DNA of 64,000 nt from Scolanthus callimorphus (taxonomy: Eukaryota > Cnidaria > Anthozoa > Actiniaria > Edwardsiidae), in NCBI GenBank assembly GCA_033964015.1, contig CM066913.1:30034790-30098789 (forward strand), read 5' to 3'. The notes below the pieces were generated by a model. That model was not told the DNA's origin and did no database searches. It saw only the letters and a list, made by a program, of their open reading frames with translations. The position numbers were made by a program, and so were the translations under genes. Numbering within the stretch: position 1 is the first letter of the stretch; every line of letters begins with the position of its first letter. Of this stretch, positions 11,214-22,591 are shown piece after piece.

Positions 11214-11720
11214 CGGAGCTAATGGTCGCGAGCAGCACTCCGTAAAGTTGAAAGCAGAAGTGATTCACGGTAATGAAGCTGGAATGACACAAGATGCCGC
11301 CCAAAAGGGCAAAGGATAAGAGGAAGATATCAACTGCTGCCGCCGAAGCACACAAGACGTTTCTGAAAATACCATTTAAAAAGTATGATAACTTGTTTCC
11401 AGTACTCCTGTAAAAGTTAAAGACTGCAGTGTCGATTTCAATTGGTCATGGTCTAAGGCACGAGTAACTTACAGAGACCAGCAAGGAGACGAAAGTGCAA
11501 TGATATGAAATCATGTGATTGACAGAGAAATAAGGTGACGAAGGAAGTATTTCGAACTGTCTTACAGAACTGACACGCGACAGGGTGCGAAAGGCTCATA
11601 CACACTAGTATGAATGATGGTTATGACGAGATATGGGGCAAGTTCAAGCCATTAGAGCAGTTTAATGTCGACCAGAGTCTGCTGCCATTTGCAACAACAA
11701 GGCGTACCGGTTGGTAGGAG
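11214..11720 (+). pseudogene. Decayed pogo-like (DDE_1) transposase
   Basis: Fragments in different frames follow the order of pogo/Tigger-type transposases. First, an N-terminal helix-turn-helix-like piece near 11,219-11,319 ('REQHSVKLKAEVIH', 'AGMTQDAA'). Next, a linker near 11,328-11,410. Then 'VDFNWSWSKARVTYRDQQ' near 11,430-11,490. Finally 'FKPLEQFNVDQSLLPFA', which ends in the first catalytic Asp context (near 11,640-11,700). Stops and frameshifts separate the pieces, and the rest of the DDE domain is absent. The family call rests on remembered motif order and is not proved; the element's termini were not found. Confidence 0.6.
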
Positions 11721-13904
11721 AGCAATGTACATGCAGTTATTCTTAACAAAATATACAACCAGTCTGTTATTCGATTCGCAGGCCGCATCACAAGGTTCCT
11801 GATACATTATTTAGTGATATTTTTCAAATTGCAATGATGATTCTCTTATCAATGTACTACTACACCATCTATTGTTTACAATAATAATAATAATAATAAC
11901 AATAATAACAATGAAGTATTAAAAAGAAATTTACAGTCAAGACATGTAGCGTGCCCCCTAGAGTTGAATATTCAATTCCCTATTCCATTATTGATTTCAT
12001 TATTCAATCCAAAAATGCATTTTTCAATTCAATTTTAATGATATAGTACGGGAGCTGAATTCCAAAAAGTGCTCTAGAAAACGAGTTGGTTCAACTCACT
12101 TTACATACAAGAACTGACTGTTGTTTTTGGCTGCCAGATGACTGAAGATCATCGCCACGTAGTTAGTACATTCAAATTGTGGTATCAGTTTTGAGCTACA
12201 GCCAGATTTGTCAGGGGGGGGGGGTCTTTTTCGACACCGAATTCTAGCAATTTTAGCATGTTGCAAAACATCAAATCAGCATATCTTTTGACTGTGGGGT
12301 GCGAATCGATTGATATTTGGACATCATCTGTTATCCATGGAGGTCTTTCTTTTGCACTTGTCTTATGTGAGATTTATCGTAACCATGGCAACGGTTGTCA
12401 GGGGAATGAGTTTCTTGGACTTTGGACAAACATTGTGCTCATAGCGATTTTCAACATGCCCTATTGCGTGGATAGTGGACTCAGAAACAAGTAAGTCATA
12501 TTATTCCAAGTGCGGGTTCCCCAAAGAGTAACATATTACAAATAGGATCCTTTGAGCACTGTGCCATCTTACGGTAAAAGTCCAAAGTTGCTAGAACTGC
12601 TCAAAACCCCACTTTCTATCTCAGTTATAGCGAAACTACAAAAATATATATAACTTTTGATTATGTGATGTGGAGCAGATGATGTTTCGCTATAGTAACA
12701 CATTTATTCAGTTCTTTCTTTGGCACTAGTTTTATGTTGGTTGTCCGTAACCATGACAACGGTTGCCAGTGGCATAAATATTGCTAGATTTGTGTAAATG
12801 TTTGGGGTGAATAGTGAATTTCAGGTGCATATTCGCATCTTTCAAACTCAAAAACATATTAATCTTATCACTCCAGGTGTAGATTACCCTAAAGAGTAAA
12901 ATATTATGGAAAAGGAAATTTAGAGTATTGCGCCACCTTGAGAGGAACATGAAAAGTTGGTAAACTGCTCAAAACCCCACTTTATTTTAGTTATATAGCG
13001 AAACTACAAAAATATAACTTTTGACTATGTGATGTGAATCAGATGATATTTCGCTATCGTAACCAGTTTATCAAGTTCTTTCTTTTGCGCTAGTTTCATA
13101 TTGGTTTTCCGTAACCATGACAACGGTTGTCAGGGTCATAAATATTGCTAGATTTGTGTAAATATTTTGGGTAAATAGTGAATTTTAATTGCATTTTTGC
13201 ATCTTTCAAAACTTAGAAACCATATTAATCATATCAAGTGTAGATGACATTTGGAGCATTGTGCCACCTTGCAATGAACATCAAAAAATGATAAAACTGC
13301 AAAAATCCCACTTAGTTATATCACTTTTATTGAAACTATAAGAACTTTGACTATGCCATGTAAATTGGTGGGTATTTCTCTATCGTAAGAAATCTATCAA
13401 GGTCTTGCTTTTGCACTAGTCTATGTTGATTTCGTAACCATGACAACGGTTGCCAGGGAAGTTAATATTATTAAATATTCCTGCGAAATAGTGATTTTAA
13501 GTGTATTTTTGCGTATTTCATAAAACATGGAAGTCATATTTCTTCAACTCTAGATGACCCTATACATAGAGTGACATATTACGAAATAGGACATTTTGAG
13601 CACTGCGCCACCTAGCAGCGAAAGGCGAAAGTTGCCATTACTGCTCAAAACCCCACTTCGTATATCTATGTTATTGCGAAACTGTAAAAATATGTATCTT
13701 CTAGGATGATATTTCACTATTTAGAGAAATTCTTTCTTTTGCAATAATTTTCTTTATTTTTTCAACCATGACCACGGTTGCCAGGGACATGTAGTTTGAT
13801 GAACTTGTGCAAATATTTGCGCTTAATAATGATTTACGCGTATTTGAAACTCATCAAACATATGTCACTCCGAGGGAGCCTTGCCTTGCCTATTGCCTGC
13901 CTTG

Positions 13905-14050
13905 CCTTCCATGGTTGAGGGTCGGCGATCCTAGGGGCCACACACATGCTTCTCCAAGCGTGCCTGTCGAGTGCTAATGTGGAGCACCCAGCGACCGACA
14001 GGCCAGTCCACTCCTTGATGTCGTCACGCCAGTATTTGATGCGAGGATCT
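13905..14050 (-). pseudogene. LINE reverse transcriptase C-terminal scrap
   Basis: On the minus strand the sequence encodes 'RIKYWRDDIKEWTGL', a stretch, then 'ALDRHAWRS'. This is the arrangement 'W-DDI-EWTG ... DR-W' found at the very C-terminus of many LINE ORF2 proteins. It is about 45 codons long and sits in the spacer of the large inverted repeat. Confidence 0.65.
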
Positions 14051-14089
14051 CAAAACATTTAATTTCCCTCGGGCGCCTTTGGTCTTTGA

Positions 14090-14500
14090 ACTATAACGGT
14101 TTGAGTGACAGCTTACCGGGTGGTCACTTGTCTATTCGATCAAGTCTTTGTATAGTCAGGTTTCTTACCCACCCCACACCGCACCGCACTGAGCGCTTCG
14201 CTCGTACAATTTTTGTATTGGAAGCAAAATCTCACGGTTTTGTGGTTAGCACAAAAAATCGTGGAATCCCCCAAAACGAAGCGTGAAACGCGGAAATCGA
14301 AGAGGTCAAAAAAGGGGTACGGCTCGTTTGCGATCCCTAGCCTGCGAATATCCGGTACACGCGATTCGCAGGCTAGCGATCCCCCGCACTATTAAAATAA
14401 ATCACTTCAAATAATCAGATGATTGATTTCAGACATTTTGCAAAAACGTTAAAAAAATGTCCTCGCAGCACTCCGCTTTCTTTCAGAAACTTCTAGTAAC
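14090..14500 (+). repeat. Dispersed repeat, inverted copy at 37,620-37,990
   Basis: Shared landmarks with 37,620-37,990 (reverse complement) are 'caccccacaccgcaccgcac', 'tacaatttttgtattgga', 'aaatctcacggtttt', 'gaaatcgaagaggtcaaa' and 'cctcgcagca'. This copy has an extra small hairpin 'agcctgcgaat...attcgcaggct' at 14,339-14,376, absent from the other. No coding content is credible. Confidence 0.7.
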
Positions 14501-14841
14501 AACGTTTAAAACGCATTTTGCTTGTTTTTGTACGCAAAAATATGTAAGTCTTGTTATTCCAATATTGATGCAACAACAACAAAAACAATAGGTGCAAAAT
14601 CTGACATATAGTTTGTACAGGCAACCTAGAGTAGCACTAGACTAATCGAGCTAGGGTTCACTTAAGATTGGAAAAATTGTAATGTATGTATCGGAGAGAA
14701 AAGGAAACACTGATGGTACTATAGATTGTGTGTTGCAAAGGGAAAAAGCACAGGGAAGACTTCACGACGAGTATACAAACAAAACAAAATAAAATAAAAG
14801 TACGAAAAAAAGCGAGATGCAGAGGTGGTGCATAATTAATA

Positions 14842-15084
14842 TTAGAGAAAGTAAATTTTGTAATTTGCAATTCTGTCGGCTGTTAATTTATTTTTATAGA
14901 GGTTTCGATGGAGCAATTTGTCATTTTTGTCAATAGAATTCCAGACTTTAACTCCTAAGAATCTTATATTAAATTTTCTAAAATTCGTGCGAGCTTTTGG
15001 AAGGTAATAATTTAATTTTGAGGCTAAACGAGTATTGTAGTTGTGTTTACTTGATAAGGGTTGGAAAAATGTATCAAAAGTCAT
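14842..15084 (-). pseudogene. LINE C-terminal fragment
   Basis: Eighty codons on the minus strand read 'SKHNYNTRLASKLNYYLPKA', then 'NFRKFNIRFLGVKVWNSI'. This matches the conserved 'YNTR...YLPKART..GKF.I.F.G.K.WNS' block near the end of many LINE ORF2 proteins. There is no RT domain around it, so it is an isolated remnant. Confidence 0.7.
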
Positions 15085-15235
15085 GATGCCATGATGTCAT
15101 GAAAGAGCCGTCGAGAGAAATAACTTTACGCACATGCCCCAACTTTCAAAATCAGCCGATGAGCGAAGGCAATCTTCTCGCCTGCTCTGGATTCGAAAAT
15201 GACCCCGGATCAGTTGCAAAAACTCATTCGTCTTA

Positions 15236-15866
15236 GACCCCGTCCACACTACACCGTTTTCAAACGAAAACGGATACTTTTTGCTCCGTTTTCAATTGCG
15301 TCCACACTTATCGTTTTCGTATCGTATTCGCCCATCCACACTATAACGCGTATCCGTACGAAAACGCTCTTATGCATTCAGTGGGCATGCTCAACAACCT
15401 CGTCTCCAGGGTCTTGTGGGTAATTTTCAAGATGGCGGTTGGTGACCACTGTCTGAGGACATGGGAACGAGGTTTGTCTTTGTTTCGAAACGGTCATGTG
15501 ACTCAGCCTCCCCCAGGGTCTTCTACCGAGCTAACCGCCATTTTGAAAACGACCGAGAAGACCCTGGGGACGAGGTTGCATGCTCAAATAAGCTGAACGC
15601 ACGGCGCATTTCCATCTGTTGGCCTGTGGAATTGGTCGGGTTTGCTGTGGTGACGTCATCGTTTTCATATAGCATCGTTTTCATCCGTCCACACTAGAAA
15701 ACAGCCTTTTCAAACAGCTCCGTTTTCAAATCGCTCCACTCTGGAGAGCGTTTTCGGATTGATCCGTTTTCGGTGATCGTTTTCGGCGTTGTAGTGTGGA
15801 CGATAGCCGTATCCGGAGCATAACGTATCCGTTTTCGTTTGAAAACGGAGTAGTGTGGACGGGATC
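15236..15866. mobile_element. PIF/Harbinger-like MITE with TTA target duplication
   Basis: Long inverted ends start GACCCCGTCCACACTACACC and mirror at the right in 'gtagtgtggacgggatc'. Flanking TTA occurs at 15,233-15,235 and 15,867-15,869, the 3-bp duplication of PIF/Harbinger elements. The interior is rich in 'cgttttcgtatcg'-type words. It contains a second element (15,395-15,578). Confidence 0.8.
15395..15578. mobile_element. MITE with 9-bp target duplication nested in the Harbinger-like MITE
   Basis: The 184-bp insert starts CAACCTCGTCTCCAGGGTCT and ends with the inverse 'gaccctggggacgaggttg'. The flanking 9-bp repeat is CATGCTCAA (15,386-15,394 and 15,579-15,587). Inner inverted words 'aagatggcggtt' and 'accgccattttg' are also present. 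A 9-bp duplication suggests the Mutator group. Confidence 0.8.
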
Positions 15867-18800
15867 TTAATTGGACAACCATGCAGTTCTGTTATTTATT
15901 AATTATTAAGTGAATGATAAAAAGCCGAAAGTCCATATGATGCAAGCTGATAGTCAATATCTATATTTGTACAGCGTGGTTAGTGGAATGACATTTTTGC
16001 AGAAAGGAAGCATTCTAATTTCGTCCAAAGAAAAATTTTTTCATAGCCGTTGTTTCCATGGTTGATGGAACCTGGTTCCTGAGAACCTGGTTACCTTCAA
16101 CAAAGTATATATACAACAGATCGTCGCTAGATGTATCCATGTGGGAGCCATTATTATGGATTATTATGCAAAGCTAAGGCATCTAGAGGCAAGAGGGTGC
16201 AAAATGTGGGCAGATAAGAGGTGCGTGCGCAAAAATCGAATTAGTTTTAAAGGCTTCTTTTAATTAAGCCTAAACTGTAAAAAGAACCTTACCTCCTCTG
16301 CACAAAGATTGTAAAACATATATTTTTGCTCTGATCTAAGTATCACCTCTCCCTAAGTTTTTTTTGGCTATAGAACAACTTTATGGAGTAGAACATTCAT
16401 AAACTGCGAGATTAGAAATAGTAAGCTCATGTCCCCTGTCAAATAAACTGCAAAATACTAATAACCGAGCGCAGCTAGAAGTGCGGTAATTCCGATATTC
16501 TGCACGTTTTTCAACGGGAAAAGCCACGAGTTAGCCTACGGCATGCCTTTAATTAGTCACTTGTTTTCGTGTCATACCGCTCACTTGCTCGACTGCCATG
16601 TCATAATTTGTTTATTATATACTCTGAAGAAAGACAAATTGCATTTTATTCTTGCCGTGAAGTGATATCGTATCACTTCACTGATACGATTTTTATTCAC
16701 TGCTTTATCACATGGATATCTGGTAACATTATATAATAAGTCCCTTTAGTAGCTTTTTCCCTCTCGTGACATTTGGGAAACAGGGGAGCTTTTAATAGAA
16801 TAATGACTTCTGGACAACGACAAAGCCATGCCTGATACATTGAACTGGGCGGCGTAATATTACGGACATCAATGAAATATTCACATAGCTGGCAACAGCG
16901 TTAACATGGTTACAAAAATTTATAGTAGTACTGCAAAAGCAAGATCTCTCTGGATAACATATGATGTGCAAATATTGATCCATTCACAACAAATGGGCAA
17001 ATAGACTTCATGGATTTCGATTGTGTACAAAACTTGGGTCGTGAACAATTTTAGCACATATTGATTCCCTTAGTAAGGTGGCACAATACATAGAATATCC
17101 TATTTTGTGATATGTGGTCGCCTACCCTTTGAGTGAAATGACCTATAAAAACATGTGGAAATGCACTTAAATTCACCATTAAGCGCAAATATTTACACGT
17201 CAAGTTCCTCAAAATTCCTATCCGTGGCAACAGTTGTCATGGTTACGAAAAAATAAATAAAATTAGTGTAAAAGAAAGAACCCGCCGAATTTCTTAAAAT
17301 AGTGAAATATCATCCAGTTTACATTACCTAGTTAAAAGATATATATTTTTACAGTTTCGCAATAACGGAGATACAGAGTGGGGTTTTGAGCAGTAATGGC
17401 AAGGTGGCAAGGTGGCGCAATGCTCAAAATGCCTTATTTCGTAATAAGTCACTCTTATAGGTAATCTAGAGTTGAAGGAATATGACGTCCATGTTTTATG
17501 AGTTTAGAAGTACGAAAAAATACATAAACATCGCTATTTAGCGCAAATATAAAAAACCATTAACCCTAGCAACCGTTGTCATGGTTACGAAGTCAACATA
17601 GACAAGAAAGATATTGATAGATTTCTTACAATAGAGAAATATCTACCAATTTACATGGCATAGTCAAACGTAATGTGTTCTTATAGTTTCAACAAAAGTG
17701 ATATAACTAAGGGGATTTTGAGCCGTTTTATCATTTTTTGATGTTGAACGCAAGGTGGCACAATGCTCCAATTTTTTTATTCTATTATAAGTTACTCTTT
17801 AGGGCCATCTACACCTGGAGTGATATGATTAATATAGTTTCAGGGTTTTGAAAGATGCGAAAATGAACCTAAAATTCACTATTCACCACAAATATTTACA
17901 CAAATCTAGCAATATTTATGCCCCTGGCAGCCGTTGTCATGGTTACGGAAAACCAACATAAAACTAGTGCAAAAGAAAGAACTCGATAAGTTGGTTACGA
18001 TAGCGAAATATCATCTGCTCCACATCACATAGCCAAAAGTTATATATATTTTTGTAGTTTCGTTATAACTGAGATAGAAAGTGGGGTTTTGAGCAGTTCT
18101 AGCAACTTTGGACTTTTACCGTAAGGTGGCACAGTGCTCAAAGGATCCTATTTTGTAATATGTTACTCTTTGGGGAACCCGCACTTGGAATAATATGACT
18201 TACTTGTTTCTGAGTCCACTATGCACGCAATAGGGCATGTTGAAAATCGCTATGAGCACAATGTTTGCCCAAAGTCCAAGAAACGCATTCCCCTGACAAC
18301 CGTTGCCATGGTAACGATAAATCTCACATAAGACAAGTGCAAATGAAAGACCTCCATGGATAACAGATGATGTCCAAATATCAATCGATTCGCACCCCAC
18401 AGTCAAAAGATATGCTGATTTGATGTTTTGCAACATGCTAAAATTGCTAGAATTTGGTGGCTGAAAAGACCCCCCACCCCCCTGACAAATCTGGCTGTAG
18501 CTCGAAACTGATACCACAATTTGAATGTACTAACTACTTGGCGATGATCTTCAGCCATCTGGCAGCCAAAGTGAACAGTAAGTTCTTGTATGTAAAGTGA
18601 GTTGAACGAGACCACTTTTTTCTGGGGTCAGCTCCCGTACTAATATATAGCCGTTGCAAATCGAAACTCGTTTTTTGTCTACGATTCCATGACAACGCAT
18701 GTTCTCTTTTACATTGTGGCGCCTGTGTGTCTGTTCTTCAAAACATTCTGCACGCTTTTTACTCGAAAAGGGCTTGCGTTGCATAGACAGAGAACGAGTT

Positions 18801-19293
18801 TTCCAGTTATCGATTTGCAACAGCTATCATCACAAGCGGTCGCAGCGGGGGGGGGAATTTCCCCCCCCCCCCCCCCCCCCCATAAGCTATCTAATACTGA
18901 TGAGCTTGAGACTTTATTTATTATATTATTTAAAACAAAAAGATGGAATTCTACATTATTTTACTCAAAAAGGGTGGTGGATATCCACCAAATCCACCCC
19001 CTGTATCCGCCCCTGCATTTGTTCCTATCGTTGCCGTCGTGGTTTTGGGGATGTTTCAAAATTTCTCGCTTCCAAAGCGCTTGAAGCGGAGATCTCCATA
19101 ACTACTGTAAGGCAAGTACATGTAAGTCTGTCTTGTTTCTCTTCTTGTCTCTCTGGGTAAGTGGCTAATTATGCACCACTCAATTGACATCCCTGCACCC
19201 CGATTCGCGCATTAGCGGGGCATTAGCGGTGATTTCGTACAAAATTCACCCTATATCAGTGCTCCGGTGGTTGGGACATGCGTTTCTTTCACA

Positions 19294-19613
19294 GCTTTCA
19301 CCAGTGCATGGAGCGGGAAAGTCACTCTTGGTCAGCAGATTCATAGCGGGGGAGTCACGCGAAGAACGACGAAGATACATGTACATACTATTTTCGCTGA
19401 AGATGATGTTGTGCAAAGTAAGAAACAACTTAAATACTTTGAAAAAGCTGTAATAGCTGGAAATTTCAAAGAACTAATTCGAAAAGGTAAGCAATGTGAT
19501 TGAAAGTTGGCTTCTTATTTATTGCAGAAGCGCTTGGAAATTCCATGGAGCTTCCATGGGGATCTGAATGTATAAATGTAGCAGCGGATATGTTGATCGT
19601 ACGGTTCTCCGTA
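19294..19613 (+). CDS. Weak candidate: two exons of an unrecognised protein
   Basis: An open stretch (about 19,294-19,484) ends at a consensus donor 'ggtaagcaatg'. It is followed after a very short 40-bp gap by an acceptor 'ttatttattgcag' and a second open stretch (19,527-19,613) ending at 'cgtaagt'. The first part reads 'TTKIHVHTIFAEDDVVQSKK' and 'YFEKAVIAGNFKELIRK', a charged, probably helical sequence. I do not recognise any family. No start codon context, no further exons and no homolog in memory support it, and the region is repeat-rich, so it may be chance. Confidence 0.22.
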
Positions 19614-19973
19614 AGTACTGCTGTTTTAATTCATTGCTGTGGTGCTTATGCTGTTGTTGCTGCTGTTGTTGATCTTCAAACTGCATTTGGTGTTCACCAA
19701 TAGAACTAAAAATGTAAGAGGTGTTTTCTGGGTTGCAGTGAGCAAGAAACACAAATGACCTTCCTCAACTCCTTATATCTGTGGAGTTGTAATTGACTGA
19801 AGAAAACAGTAGTTAAGTTTATTACGTGTAAACACAAGAGTCAGAGATGTAGCCAAGAACTACTGGGAGTTAGGCGATACATACCAAGAAATCACTCAAT
19901 AGATCACAATGCCCGAGTGGGAGACCTCGCCCAGTATTAAATCATAACTTGTTTCTTGTTAGGAGCCTGTTTG

Positions 19974-20347
19974 TAGCTACTTGCGTTTGAGCGTAAACCA
20001 TGGACGCCTTAATTTCGTGTTTGTTCAAGTTTGAAAAAGTTACGTTTCCAACAAGAAAATGTTTCTAGGTCACTTTCAGACCAAAATATGACAGCCCAAG
20101 GAAAAGGCAGATTTTCAATGCAGCACACATCCATGCAGGGTGGCGAGCCAGACGACCCCACGTGGGTACGTGCTGTTTGGAAATCTGTGCACTGATTGGC
20201 CGTCATTGTTTTCTTTTGGTCTGGTTTCCTTTGGAAGCGTCCTGAAAGCGACCTAGAAACATATTGTTCCCCGTTGGAAGTTTAACTTTTTCAAACTTGA
20301 ACAAACATGCAAAGTGTCATCGTTGTACGCTCAAATGCAAGCAGCTG
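19974..20347. mobile_element. Foldback MITE
   Basis: Inverted arms of about 100 bp. The left reads 'tttgagcgtaaac', 'gtttgttcaagtttgaaaaa' and 'tgtttctaggtc'. The right carries the reverse complement of the same words at 20,240-20,345. The ~150-bp loop has no coding content. No clear target duplication. Confidence 0.7.
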
Positions 20348-20965
20348 TATATTGAGGTGAACCAGCCCAGTAGCGGGTTGATATCTTTTGTTTTCTTTTC
20401 CCTGGGGGACACAAAAGACAGAGGTGGAGGTCAAACGTCCATGCCTGCAGTGCCTTTCAAGATGGAAAACTGTGAAAATGTTATCTCCTCACATTGTTTC
20501 TGATTCTACAAGTTGGGTAAGCAGATAAACAGATGTCTTTAGATTGCCCAAAACAGACAGCAACAAACTCTGAAAACAATGGAAATGGTCCAAACGACTC
20601 CAGAAAAGCAGCCGAAAAGCGCCATGGCCTCGAGAACTTGTTGTCGCCAAGTGAAAGTGATTTATGAAGATATGTATTTGAAATTAAGTTTAAATGAGTT
20701 TGGTAGCTACGGATGGATTAGGAAATCATAGAGGATTTACACAAAACCACCAGGACTATGGATGAATTTGTTTCTCATTTGATACACGGATAAATCACAT
20801 GAAGTTCGCATCAAACAATCCAAGCAGGTAGGCAAAAATGAAAGTTTGTCAAACATAGGTACAAGGAGTCCGAAAACCCAGAGCAAAACCTCCGGGATTT
20901 ACTCCGGGATTTACTTATTTATTCTAGGTTGACATGAACTTTTCGATTCTTTTTCCCAGTTGTGT

Positions 20966-21012
20966 GTATACAATTACAACTACAATTACAATTACAATTA
21001 CAATTACAACTA
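20966..21012 (+). repeat. Hexanucleotide microsatellite (CAATTA)n
   Basis: About seven copies of 'caattacaatta' with two 'caactac' variants. A simple repeat close to the 3' end of the LINE; the run between 20,350 and 20,960 shows nothing recognisable. Confidence 0.9.
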
Positions 21013-21431
21013 TACAACTACAGAAATTTGTCACCTACATGTAATAGCTTATTGAGAATTGAATCTTGTTTATGTGGAAAATTGTTTTGCAGTATGGGGA
21101 AAACTGTATGCAACAGAGTTCAATTGGACAAAAAAACAGCTATCAAGTACTTAATTTACCGTCTTTTAAAACTTCTGTTTCTCAGTTCTTTCATCCAGAA
21201 ACAAAGAACAGAAGGAGCATATAAATGTTTCTCAACCCTATTACATATCTATTAATAATAATAATAATAAATTGCATTTATATAGCGCTATTTCTACTAT
21301 ATATTCAATATCGCTTTACAATATTACTTTTAAAAAAACTAAAATAGACTAAAGTAAAGTAAAACGAAAATAGGGTAAAAATCCATACATCCATATGCTA
21401 TAAAAACAATAAAAGTAATAAAAAGGGGAAA

Positions 21432-22202
21432 TCAGTAAAAAGCATCTCTAAAAAGGAATGTTTCAATAGCAGACTTTAAAATGTTGAGTGATTTAATATT
21501 CCTCACATCCTCGGGTAGGGCATTCCACAAAGATGGGGCACTGAAAGAGAATGCCGTTTCACCATAGGTCTTAAGGTTACGACAAGGTTTCACAAGCAAA
21601 GATTTAGAGGAGGAACGAAGTGATTTTGTAGGGACATATGGTTTAAGAAGTTCGGACAAGTAAAAAGGTTGTATGTCATTCAATGCTTTAAAAGTTAAAA
21701 GTAATATCTTATATTCGATACGCTCAGAAATAGGTAGCCAATGTAGGTCATATAGAATAGGGGTAATGTGTTTGTGTTTTCGAGTCCCCGTTAAAGGGGC
21801 ACTCGCACGCTTAATTTTTGTACCACCTGTCAAAAAATAAGTCTAATTCTAGACACCAAACATACATTTCAGTTTACCGGAATAACCAAAATAACAGTCC
21901 AGGTTTGTTAAATGACCTTTTAACTGTTAAATCAATAAAACTCTATAGTGTTTTTATCTATTATCAAGAGGATGGAATTGGATTGCGATTTGAATTATTT
22001 GCTTGTCAGGCAAGCGTGCGAGTGCCCCTTTAAAAGTGGTGCAGCAGAGTTCTGCACATACTGCAATTTCTGGATTTGAGTCTTGGGTATACCAGATAGG
22101 AGGGAGTTGCAGTGGTCGAGTTTAGACGTTACAAAGGTGTGAATGAGCGTTTCGCAGTTCTTCAGGGAAATGAATTTCCTTATTTTGGCGATGTTATGAA
22201 GA
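21432..22202 (-). pseudogene. LINE ORF2 C-terminal region, split by a MITE
   Basis: From the element junction the minus-strand frame reads 'LHNIAKIRKFISLKNCETLI', 'TSKLDHCNSLL' and 'KLQYVQNSAAPLL', then is cut by the MITE. It resumes with 'TGTRKHKHITPILYDLHWLP', 'FKALNDIQPFYLSELL' and 'FSFSAPSLWNALPEDVR', and stops at 21,432. This is the standard thumb-to-C-terminus of L2/CR1-type ORF2. The frame is continuous when the MITE is skipped, so the LINE was intact here when hit. Its more N-terminal part lies beyond the 13-kb insertion, at 35,204-35,412. Confidence 0.85.
21795..22029. mobile_element. piggyBac-like MITE at a TTAA site
   Basis: The 235-bp insert has inverted ends 'aggggcactcgcacgctt' and 'aagcgtgcgagtgcccct', flanked by TTAA at 21,791-21,794 and 22,030-22,033. 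Removing the insert and one TTAA restores the LINE reading frame exactly. TTAA duplication is the hallmark of the piggyBac group. Confidence 0.85.
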
Positions 22203-22405
22203 TACGGTGGCCCAAAAGTGTCACGGCAATTTTAAAGTGCCCACGGCAAAGTCAAAGTGTTCGCGGCAAACTCGAAGTGCTCACGGCAAACTCAAAGTGC
22301 TCACGGCAAACTCAAACTGCTCAAGGCAAACTCAAACTGCTCACGGCAAATTCATCTTGCTCACGGCAAAACTGAAAGTGCTCACGGCAAATTCAACTTC
22401 GAGAA
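22203..22405 (+). repeat. Left terminal repeat and 20-bp subterminal repeats
   Basis: After the 27-bp terminus come about nine 20-bp units of the type 'gctcacggcaaactcaaagt' with point changes. The array stops at 'ttcaacttcgagaatac'. It mirrors the right end, so these are probably transposase binding sites rather than an ordinary minisatellite. Confidence 0.85.
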
Positions 22406-22591
22406 TACCCTCGGGACGAGATGCGATGGCGTGACCGATCCGAAGACCGAAGGGTTTGCCGGGTCAAAAATGGCCTCTGAAGTGGTCAGCGGCCGTCACC
22501 CTGAAAACTACCCAGAAGTCCATTGGAGGTGGGCTTTTGTGGCGGGAAAGCATTTTAGTCTTCTTCAGCTATAATATAGGCCATTTTCGAG

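Larger units (their letters stand above)
12042..18650. mobile_element. 6.6-kb long-inverted-repeat (foldback) element
   Basis: The left arm (about 12,042-13,870) and right arm (about 16,870-18,650) are inverted copies. The outer ends read 'tagtacgggagctga' on the left and 'tcagctcccgtacta' on the right, possibly with GTAC as a target duplication. Each arm contains roughly five units of 330-370 bp marked by 'gtaaccatgacaacggttg' (12,377; 12,748; 13,110; 13,434; 13,765) and its inverse in the right arm. The left arm seems to hold one extra unit. The arms are about 90% alike at the outer ends and less inward. The ~3-kb spacer holds unrelated inserts and no transposase. Confidence 0.8.
21252..22202 (-). 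mobile_element. L2/CR1-like LINE, 3' part (interrupted; continues at 35,204)
   Basis: On the minus strand the element ends with 'gcgctatataaatgcaattt' and a (TTA)n tail (about 21,252-21,270), the familiar end of L2-like LINEs. Upstream it encodes the RT C-terminal region. A piggyBac-type MITE (21,795-22,029) and the 13-kb transposon (from 22,203) both interrupt it. Confidence 0.85.

Noticed and set aside
12258..12494. Coding ORF shared with 18,200-18,517 (minus)
   Set aside because: Both copies are part of the arms of the large inverted repeat; conservation is explained by the recent duplication, and there is no recognisable domain.
18689..19160. 131- and 153-codon ORFs
   Set aside because: They run through a C homopolymer and overlap each other in two frames; no recognisable motif.
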